Assembly (NCBI GenBank): GCA_035458585.1
Contig: DATHZN010000005.1
Span: 1 to 6,076 of the forward strand
Source: Marinobacterium_E sp035458585
GTDB taxonomy: Bacteria; Pseudomonadota; Gammaproteobacteria; Pseudomonadales; Balneatricaceae
Direction of reading: 5' to 3'
DNA length: 6,076 bases
The notes under the pieces were generated by a model. The model was not told the DNA's origin, did not search any database, and worked only from the letters and a program-made list of their open reading frames with translations. Numbering within the stretch: the stretch's first letter is position 1; each line of letters opens with the position of its first letter. A program made the position numbers and the translations under genes. Of the stretch, positions 1 to 4,752 are shown one piece after another.

Positions 1-1
1 C

Positions 2-865
2 GCCCAATGGTTATCAGAACAGGCCATTCAACGCAGCTATAAGTTGGATGTGTTGAGTAGGGTCGAGCGCCTGCAAAACCACTTCGACGTTGAGGAGTAT
101 GCGTGTCTCAACTACCCCCCCGATAGCTATCCGCTTAAGGCAATTCGTAGCCGCAACTGGCGAACCGATCTGCCGGTAGCCTTGGTAACTGGCGGAGTAC
201 ACGGCTATGAGACTAGCGGCGTGAACGGCGCCCTGCAGTTCGTCGAGCTGCATGCAGCGGATTATGAGAAACGTGTTAATTTGTTAGTTGTGCCCTGTGT
301 AAGCCCTTGGAGTTACGAGCGGATCCATCGCTGGAACCCGAACGCAATTGATCCAAACCGCTCGTTCCACCCTGGTAGTCCGGCAGATGAGTCAGCAGCA
401 CTAATGCGACTGGTGGCTCCTATCCGAGATCGTGTGCTGGTGCATATCGACTTGCACGAAACCACCGATACCGATGAAACCGAGTTTAGACCGGCCTTGG
501 CAGCGCGCGACGGTAAGGCGTTTGAACCGGGCGAGATTCCCGACGGCTTCTACTTGGTCGATGACAGCGCGAACCCGCAGCCTGAATTTCAGCAAGCCCT
601 GATTAGAGCTGTCGAAAAGATTACCCACATTGCCCCGGCCGATAAGAGCGGTAAGATCATCAATTCTCCGGCGGTGGCAAGAGGTGTTATCCAGTACCCG
701 CTAGAGCAGCTGGGTCTTTGCGGTAGTATCACCAAGGCAAGGTACAAAACGACCACTGAGGTCTATCCAGACAGTCCAAAAGCGACGCCAGAACTGTGTA
801 ATGCCGCACAAACTACCGCCGTGTGCGCAGCGATCGACTACGCGCTAGCTCACCAGCATTCGTAG
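2..865 (+). CDS. M14-family zinc metallocarboxypeptidase, 5' end outside the window
   Basis: The frame is open to the left edge, so 287 codons are visible and the true start lies upstream; the internal TTG at 44 is probably not the start. The protein should be a cytosolic zinc exopeptidase or amidohydrolase of the M14 / succinylglutamate desuccinylase-aspartoacylase type, since no signal sequence is visible. Counting from the first visible codon, GGVHGYE supplies the zinc ligands H67 and E70, and DLHETT supplies the third ligand H152. DPNRSF (N119, R120) matches the substrate-carboxylate Asn-Arg pair of M14 enzymes. TTTEVYP contains the likely catalytic E253. All key residues are intact. By recollection of related proteins only about 20 N-terminal residues are missing. 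Two TAG stops stand back to back at 863-868. The substrate cannot be deduced; peptide, N-acyl amino acid or cell-wall peptide are all possible. The family call is firm, the function is not. Confidence 0.9.
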   Translation, partial: AQWLSEQAIQRSYKLDVLSRVERLQNHFDVEEYACLNYPPDSYPLKAIRSRNWRTDLPVALVTGGVHGYETSGVNGALQFVELHAADYEKRVNLLVVPCVSPWSYERIHRWNPNAIDPNRSFHPGSPADESAALMRLVAPIRDRVLVHIDLHETTDTDETEFRPALAARDGKAFEPGEIPDGFYLVDDSANPQPEFQQALIRAVEKITHIAPADKSGKIINSPAVARGVIQYPLEQLGLCGSITKARYKTTTEVYPDSPKATPELCNAAQTTAVCAAIDYALAHQHS

Positions 866-1301
866 TAGCTTTGAATTGGCTCCAACGTACGCGCCGTTCT
901 TTCGAGTTTTAGGGGCTCTGCAGTTGCTTTTTGCTCGCAGCACAACCTATGAGTACCACCAAAATCGTAAAACAGATCGAGCTGACCTGTTCTGTCAGTC
1001 TTTAAGTACAGGAGCCGTCGAAGCGCCGGCCATGACTCTGGAGCTAACTCTATGCGAAGTGAAGAGACTTGCGAACAGACTTATTTCGGTAAATCCTAAT
1101 CTGACCCAATATGCCGCTAGGGGCAATCACCTTAGAACCCTTGGAGCAGTACTCGATCGACCAGAAAAGGGACTTAGGAGTCCAGGCTGTTAATCAAGTG
1201 GTCGCTAAGGTCGATCGCTATCATCAGTCAGCGGACAAGTATAAGAAACTGCTTGCTGTTCTGGGTCTAAGTGAGACGGCTCTGCTGAAATACTCACGCC
1301 A
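866..1301. other. Stretch of 436 nt without a confident gene
   Basis: This stretch separates the carboxypeptidase gene from the convergent zinc-ribbon-like gene. No minus-strand reading frame of useful length is present. On the plus strand one frame is open from 876 to 1193 (105 codons from a TTG), but its translation has no recognisable motif and no good ribosome binding site. A second frame runs from 1111 to 1308 and has a more protein-like composition (see separate entry). A short frame from ATG 949 reads MSTTKIVKQIELTCSVSL and stops at 1003-1005. The succession of short frames in different phases would fit a decayed gene, but this is inference. I see no convincing terminator after the carboxypeptidase gene. 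Confidence 0.5.
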
Positions 1302-1308
1302 TCAATGA
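1111..1308 (+). CDS. Possible small hypothetical protein or gene remnant (65 aa)
   Basis: The translation is lysine- and acid-rich and looks helical from about residue 20 on, with segments such as QAVNQVVAKVDRYHQSADKY and LLAVLGLSETALLKYSRHQ. That composition is more protein-like than the other frames here, which is the main reason to list it. Against it, there is no Shine-Dalgarno sequence before ATG 1111, in-frame stops lie just upstream (TAA at 1090-1092, TGA at 1102-1104), and I do not recognise the family. It ends convergently with the next gene, the two frames overlapping by 7 nt at 1302-1308. It could be a real small gene, the 3' remnant of a larger gene broken by frameshifts, or chance. 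No function is proposed. Confidence 0.3.
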   Translation: MPLGAITLEPLEQYSIDQKRDLGVQAVNQVVAKVDRYHQSADKYKKLLAVLGLSETALLKYSRHQ

Positions 1309-1850
1309 TCATCATAAAGCAGGTGACCCTGAGCGCACCGCCAACTGTGCACACCCGGGATATCGGCACCTGAATCTAGTTCAGCAAAATTCGCGAAGTC
1401 GATCTGCCCGTAACTGTCATCACATTGATTGCAATAAACGCTGCATTGCACAGTCTGTACTAGAGCCTCTACATACGGATTGAGCACAAGCGCCATAAAA
1501 CTGGGCAGACCAACTGGTTCTCTGCTTTCAACCTGTGCTCTGTCCAGCCAGATCTCCAACGCAGCCCGTCCCACACGCCACTGTGTGCTCTGCCGTTCGT
1601 CGAAACTGATATTCTCCAACAGCCAGGCTTTAAGCGCAGCTGTTTCAATAGAAACTCGACATAGAAATCCCGGATCACTCTCATCAGCCAGTGTGACCAG
1701 ACCAGTACAGAGTGGAACCTTCGATAGATATGTGAGTACCTTGGAGTCAATATCGCTCGTTCGCTTGCGAGAACCGAACCGCAGGAGTGGCATTTGTGTG
1801 ATGAACCTCAGAGAAGAGAGTTTGGGCAATTTGGGGAAATCGGCTTCCAT
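1302..1850 (-). CDS. Hypothetical protein with a C-terminal zinc-ribbon-like cysteine/histidine cluster (182 aa)
   Basis: I do not recognise this protein. It begins at an ATG whose complement is at 1848-1850; the upstream sequence has only a weak purine tract as ribosome binding site. No signal peptide or membrane segment is visible. The N-terminal 30 residues are basic and Leu/Pro-rich. Residues about 70-130 look like a globular alpha/beta region with several Trp (for example ALKAWLLENISF and RAALEIWLDRAQ). The C-terminus carries C136, C140 and C143 (YCNQC) and, 28 residues after C143, C172 and H176 (WRCAQGH). The spacing C-x2-C...C-x3-H suggests one metal-binding knuckle pair, which is inference. 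The 132-codon plus-strand frame at 1480-1878 on the same DNA is serine/arginine-rich and reads like an antisense shadow, so the minus strand was chosen. The gene is divergent from mgtC and convergent with the weak frame ending at 1308. Confidence 0.6.
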   Translation of the reverse strand: MEADFPKLPKLSSLRFITQMPLLRFGSRKRTSDIDSKVLTYLSKVPLCTGLVTLADESDPGFLCRVSIETAALKAWLLENISFDERQSTQWRVGRAALEIWLDRAQVESREPVGLPSFMALVLNPYVEALVQTVQCSVYCNQCDDSYGQIDFANFAELDSGADIPGVHSWRCAQGHLLYDDH

Positions 1851-1907
1851 AACCCAGCTTTCCCAAGAAGGAGTCTAATCAGTGCCAAGAGGCGCGTAAA
1901 TCAAAAT

Positions 1908-1979
1908 CGGCTTAATTCAGCACAATACTTTGTCTGTATTTTCTACCTATACTCAGCGGTATAGCCGGCTGAATTCAGC
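1908..1979. promoter_or_regulatory. Palindrome-rich divergent promoter region with a repeated candidate operator
   Basis: The 151 nt between the minus-strand orphan gene and mgtC contain two copies of a 14-mer that differ at one base: CGGCTTAATTCAGC at 1908-1921 and CGGCTGAATTCAGC at 1966-1979. The core of the second copy, GCTGAATTCAGC (1968-1979), is a perfect 12-bp palindrome; the first is the same with one mismatch. The copies are 58 bp apart. Between them lies an inverted repeat CTATAC-N6-GTATAG (1947-1964), and AGCCGGCT (1963-1970) is a further palindrome. TATACT at 1948-1953 could be a -10 element for mgtC, but no good -35 lies at the right distance. Paired sites in a divergent intergenic region suggest binding of a dimeric regulator; no known operator was recognised. 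Confidence 0.3.
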
Positions 1980-2001
1980 TGAGATCTTCGAGGTGTTCGT
2001 A

Positions 2002-2493
2002 ATGACAGACGAAGCAAACCTTTTACTCACAATAGCCCCCTACGAATGGCACTCTCTGGGCACGGCCCTCTTTTGCGGCGCAATTATAGGACTGGAGCGC
2101 CAGTTGCGTGGAAAGCCAGTCGGCATCCGCACGGCGTCATTAATTGTTCTGGGCACCTATCTGTTTCTCGCCACATCCTTCCAGCTCGCGTCGCCTAATG
2201 TCGATCAATCTCGTGTGATTGGTCAGGTGATTACCGGTATCGGCTTTTTAGGAGCCGGTGTCATGATGTCGCGCGATGGCATGGTACACGGCGTCACGTC
2301 TGCGGCCTGTATCTGGATGCTTGCCTCGCTTGGTGTTGTGATAGCAACCGGACACGATGTGGTCGCGATGAAAATGGCTGTGCTGGTTGTTGTCATTCTG
2401 GTAGGTGTCGACTTACTAGAAGATCACACTGGCAGGCTAACCCGTGGTGTCCATGCACGGGTCAAAGGTCTCAGGGAGCGGCGTAAAAGTTGA
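2002..2493 (+). CDS. MgtC/SapB-family inner-membrane protein (163 aa)
   Basis: The start is ATG 2002, preceded by GAGGTG at 1990-1995 with a 6-nt gap. A TTG at 1930 would add 24 unlike, hydrophilic residues and has no such site. MgtC hallmarks are present: GAIIGLERQLRGKPVGIRT (residues 26-44), GQVITGIGFLGAGVMM (74-89) and a GMVHGVTSAACIWMLASLG segment (93-111), matching the family's G-L-R-T-A-x-x-W pattern. Hydrophobic stretches at about 17-31, 45-63, 72-90, 98-116 and 121-139 suggest four or five membrane spans, with a basic tail (RGVHARVKGLRERRKS) probably on the cytoplasmic side. Many MgtC proteins carry a C-terminal ACT-like domain; this one ends after the membrane part. MgtC proteins are linked to low-magnesium adaptation, and in Salmonella to F1Fo ATP synthase inhibition; the role of this short form is unknown. 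Next gene, earP, begins 79 nt downstream. Confidence 0.9.
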   Translation: MTDEANLLLTIAPYEWHSLGTALFCGAIIGLERQLRGKPVGIRTASLIVLGTYLFLATSFQLASPNVDQSRVIGQVITGIGFLGAGVMMSRDGMVHGVTSAACIWMLASLGVVIATGHDVVAMKMAVLVVVILVGVDLLEDHTGRLTRGVHARVKGLRERRKS

Positions 2494-2572
2494 GCCAACA
2501 CCTCTCGCTCTCAACTGAACTTACCAGTATCGTGCATGACCTTAAATCAACCGGGCTGTCAGAGCAAAGAAG

Positions 2573-3688
2573 ATGAAGTCTTGGGATATCTTTTGCCAAG
2601 TGGTCGACAATTATGGCGACATCGGCGTGACCTGGCGTCTAGCGCGGCAAATCGCAACCGAGTTGCACCAGCCCGTTCGACTATTCGTCGATGACCTCCA
2701 CACCTTTCACCACATCTGCCCGCAAATTGATCCGCAGCGGAATTGTCAGCGGCTGTTAGGCGTGGATATTACGCACTGGCACCCAGATTCTACAATCGAC
2801 CCATCTGATATCGTTATTGAGGCCTTTGGCTGCAATTTATCCGAGAGTATTATCTCAAGCATGCTAGCGCGGGCTCAGCCACCAATCTGGATTAATCTTG
2901 AGTACCTCAGTGCTGAACCCTGGATTGAGGAGTGCCACTTGCTCCCCTCTCCTCAACGCCATGGGCCGGCGAAATACTTCTTCTTTCCGGGATTTACCGC
3001 TCGCACAGGTGGGTTACTTCGGGAGAGAGATCTGCTGGCTGAGCGCGATAGATTTATAATTGAAGAGAAAGCGGAGTTTCTCACCAACCTGGGTGTGGAG
3101 CCCGCGCCTGGCTCTTCCCTCATATCACTGTTCACCTATGAGAACCCGCAGATCAGCTCTTGGCTCGATACTCTGGTAGCTGGGGAGGCGAGCATTCAAC
3201 TCTTAGTCCCGCCAGGGCGTATTCAGGCAGACATTGAGCACTGGCTTGGGGAGGACAAACTAGTGCTTGGAGCCTGTTACTCAAGAGGCTCGGTTGTAAT
3301 CCATCCTATCCCTTTCCTCTCCCAACGCGATTACGACCGCTTACTTTGGAGCTGCGATCTCAATTTTGTGCGTGGAGAGGACTCCTTCGTTCGCGCTCAG
3401 TGGGCCGGTAAACCCTTTTTATGGCATATCTACGAGCAGGATGATGAGGCGCATTTGCAAAAACTTTCGGCGTTTCTACAACTCTATCGACAACAACTCG
3501 ACGCCGCCTCCGCAAAGGCAATGACTCAATTTTGGATAGACTGGAACAGGCGTCAAGATCTGTCCGAGGGGTGGACTCTGTTTACCCGACAACGGGACAG
3601 TCTAGAGTCCCATGCGCATGTCTGGTGTTCGAAATTGTCGATGCAAAAAAGTCTCGTTGAGTCTCTAGCAGAGTTCACACAAAACTGA
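2573..3688 (+). CDS. earP: EF-P arginine rhamnosyltransferase EarP (371 aa)
   Basis: EarP (formerly DUF2331; glycosyltransferase family GT104) transfers rhamnose from dTDP-beta-L-rhamnose to Arg32 of EF-P in the cytoplasm, with inversion. The N-terminus reads WDIFCQVVDNYGDIGVTWRLARQ; D12 and D16 correspond to the aspartates D13 and D17 of Pseudomonas putida EarP as I recall them. With the same offset of four, F187, Y189, Q251, R267, E269, D270, S271 and Y287 match the remembered dTDP-rhamnose-pocket residues, including the RGEDSFVRAQWAGKP motif. The fold should be GT-B: an N-terminal Rossmann half (about 1-165, acceptor side) and a C-terminal half that binds the nucleotide sugar. Length is normal for the family. 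ATG 2573 is directly preceded by a purine run (AAAGAAG) rather than a clear Shine-Dalgarno. efp follows 46 nt later, so co-transcription is likely. Genes for dTDP-rhamnose synthesis (rmlABCD) are not in the window. Confidence 0.96.
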   Translation: MKSWDIFCQVVDNYGDIGVTWRLARQIATELHQPVRLFVDDLHTFHHICPQIDPQRNCQRLLGVDITHWHPDSTIDPSDIVIEAFGCNLSESIISSMLARAQPPIWINLEYLSAEPWIEECHLLPSPQRHGPAKYFFFPGFTARTGGLLRERDLLAERDRFIIEEKAEFLTNLGVEPAPGSSLISLFTYENPQISSWLDTLVAGEASIQLLVPPGRIQADIEHWLGEDKLVLGACYSRGSVVIHPIPFLSQRDYDRLLWSCDLNFVRGEDSFVRAQWAGKPFLWHIYEQDDEAHLQKLSAFLQLYRQQLDAASAKAMTQFWIDWNRRQDLSEGWTLFTRQRDSLESHAHVWCSKLSMQKSLVESLAEFTQN

Positions 3689-3734
3689 TAAAAACGCGCG
3701 GCAATTTTGCGACTTTTTTGCTCTGGAGAGCATC

Positions 3735-4307
3735 TTGAAAACAGCACAAGATATCAAAGTAAATAATGTGATTCTTATCGACGGCGCACCCTGGATTGTT
3801 CAGAGAGCCGAGTACACAAAATCGGGTCGCAACAGCGCGATCATGAAGATGAAATTGAAAAACCTGTTGAGCGGTTCTACCTCAGAAACGGTCTACAAGT
3901 TCGACGACAAAATGGAACAGGTGATCCTCGACCAGATCGATGTGACCTACTCCTACAAGGCTGACGATATGTACGTATTCGTTGACGAAGAGTACAACCA
4001 GTACGAACTGAGCGCTGAGGATATCGAGAGCGTCATGCCTTACATCGTAGATGGCATGACCGACGTTTGCAGTGCGGTATTCTTCGAAGGTAAGGTTATC
4101 TCCGTGGACCTTCCAACGACAATTGTTCGCCAGATCGACTACACCGAGGCGTCTGCTCGCGGTGATACCAGCGGCAAGGTGATGAAGCCAGCGCGACTGG
4201 CCAATGGAACCAACGTTAAGGTCGCGGACTTTTGTGAAATCGGCGATTGGATCGAAATCGATACACGCACCGGTGACTATAAGTCTCGCGCCAAGGCTCC
4301 CGCCTGA
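3735..4307 (+). CDS. efp: Translation elongation factor P, arginine-32 (EarP) type (190 aa)
   Basis: EF-P binds ribosomes stalled at consecutive proline codons, between the P and E sites, and promotes peptide-bond formation. The three beta-barrel domains are visible: a KOW-like domain I (about 1-63) with the acceptor loop KSGRNSA, an OB domain II (about 65-127) and an OB domain III (about 128-187) that contains the family motif around DYTEASARGDTSGKVMKPA and GDWIEIDTRTGDY. The loop tip is R32, not the lysine of the EpmA or deoxyhypusine-like types; this agrees with EarP encoded just upstream. The start is TTG at 3735, with GGAG at 3725-3728 and a 6-nt gap. No in-frame ATG lies between earP and this TTG, and the TTG gives the standard N-terminus M-x-T-A-Q-D that places Arg at 32. 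A 151-codon antisense frame over the gene is a shadow. A terminator candidate follows at 4352-4397. Confidence 0.98.
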   Translation: MKTAQDIKVNNVILIDGAPWIVQRAEYTKSGRNSAIMKMKLKNLLSGSTSETVYKFDDKMEQVILDQIDVTYSYKADDMYVFVDEEYNQYELSAEDIESVMPYIVDGMTDVCSAVFFEGKVISVDLPTTIVRQIDYTEASARGDTSGKVMKPARLANGTNVKVADFCEIGDWIEIDTRTGDYKSRAKAPA

Positions 4308-4351
4308 CTTACCCCCTCGGTAGGCGTTTGAATGCACTCTGCTAGAGTCCT

Positions 4352-4397
4352 ATCGGGTGGCAGTTATCAGGTGAATAGCCTGCCACTCGATCGTTTT
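4352..4397 (+). terminator. Intrinsic terminator candidate after efp
   Basis: A 12-bp stem is formed by 4352-4363 (ATCGGGTGGCAG) and 4380-4391 (CTGCCACTCGAT), with one G-U pair and a 16-nt loop. A short U-tract (TTTT at 4394-4397) follows two bases after the stem. It starts 44 nt after the efp stop codon, the expected place for the end of an (mgtC)-earP-efp transcript. The T-tract is short and the loop large, so termination may be partial. A weaker CGCCT/AGGCG pairing at 4301-4326 overlaps the efp stop and was not preferred. Confidence 0.6.
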
Positions 4398-4752
4398 CGC
4401 TCTAGCCTTCAGCGCTCGAGCTGAACTCTTCCTGCCTGATTCACATTTTAACAACGTCAGGCTGATGAACCAACTTCGTGGTGAGTTTTGCATGGAGGAT
4501 TTGAAATCGGCTTCCACTGCTTAATGACAGCTGTATCTCTTTACGGTCAAACGCTTTAGCTCAACAGACGTCTCAGTAAGGCCATGAAAATCAAGTAGCT
4601 TTCCAGAACCTGGTGGAACATGAAATTATTTCTAATACAAATAGGTAATCTGGGTCTATTCTGACATATATAGGCTTGAGGCCGAGCCAGTGGCATATTG
4701 CCCAAAGGAGCGTGATTTTCGCCGCCTCTTGAATTCTCATGAGGGGTCTAAC
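4398..4752. other. Gene-poor intergenic stretch upstream of the S8 protease
   Basis: About 355 nt separate the efp terminator from the protease start. The stretch is more AT-rich towards its right half. It holds only very short reading frames: one from ATG 4465 to TAA 4524 (19 codons, MNQLRGEFCMEDLKSASTA) and one from ATG 4620 (14 codons), neither with convincing support. A 6-bp inverted repeat, GCCTGA (4434-4439) and TCAGGC (4457-4462), has a 17-nt loop and no T-tract. TATATA at 4667-4672 could be a -10 element of the protease promoter, but no -35 consensus lies 16-18 bp upstream. AAAGGAG at 4704-4710 resembles a Shine-Dalgarno but leads only to a six-codon frame. Confidence 0.5.
4741..4746 (+). 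promoter_or_regulatory. Ribosome binding site of the S8 protease gene
   Basis: GAGGGG lies six bases before ATG 4753 and fixes that ATG as the start. The other nearby ATG (4739) overlaps this site, is in another phase and stops soon. Confidence 0.7.

Noticed and set aside
1052..1099. Short frame MRSEETCEQTYFGKS that recalls the N-terminus of UbiE methyltransferases
   Set aside because: It stops after 15 codons and no methyltransferase sequence follows in any frame, so the likeness is probably coincidence.
876..1193. 105-codon plus-strand frame from a TTG
   Set aside because: No ribosome binding site, no recognisable motif and an abrupt Arg/Gly/Cys-rich end; kept only as part of the possible gene remnant.
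1480..1878. 132-codon plus-strand frame opposite the zinc-ribbon-like gene
   Set aside because: It is Ser/Arg-rich with no motif, has no ribosome binding site, and is fully explained as the antisense of the more protein-like minus-strand frame.
1930..2001. Upstream TTG start for the MgtC-family protein
   Set aside because: It would add 24 residues unlike the family and lacks a ribosome binding site, whereas ATG 2002 has GAGGTG at good spacing.
2488..2516. 7-bp inverted repeat AGTTGAG / CTCAACT at the end of mgtC
   Set aside because: The loop is 15 nt, the stem is AT-rich and no T-tract follows, so it does not qualify as a terminator.
4301..4326. CGCCT / AGGCG hairpin overlapping the efp stop
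   Set aside because: It has a bulged weak stem, begins inside the coding sequence and is followed by only three T; the hairpin at 4352-4391 is much stronger.
3882..4337. 151-codon minus-strand frame over efp
   Set aside because: It is antisense to the unmistakable efp coding sequence, with a composition expected of a shadow frame.
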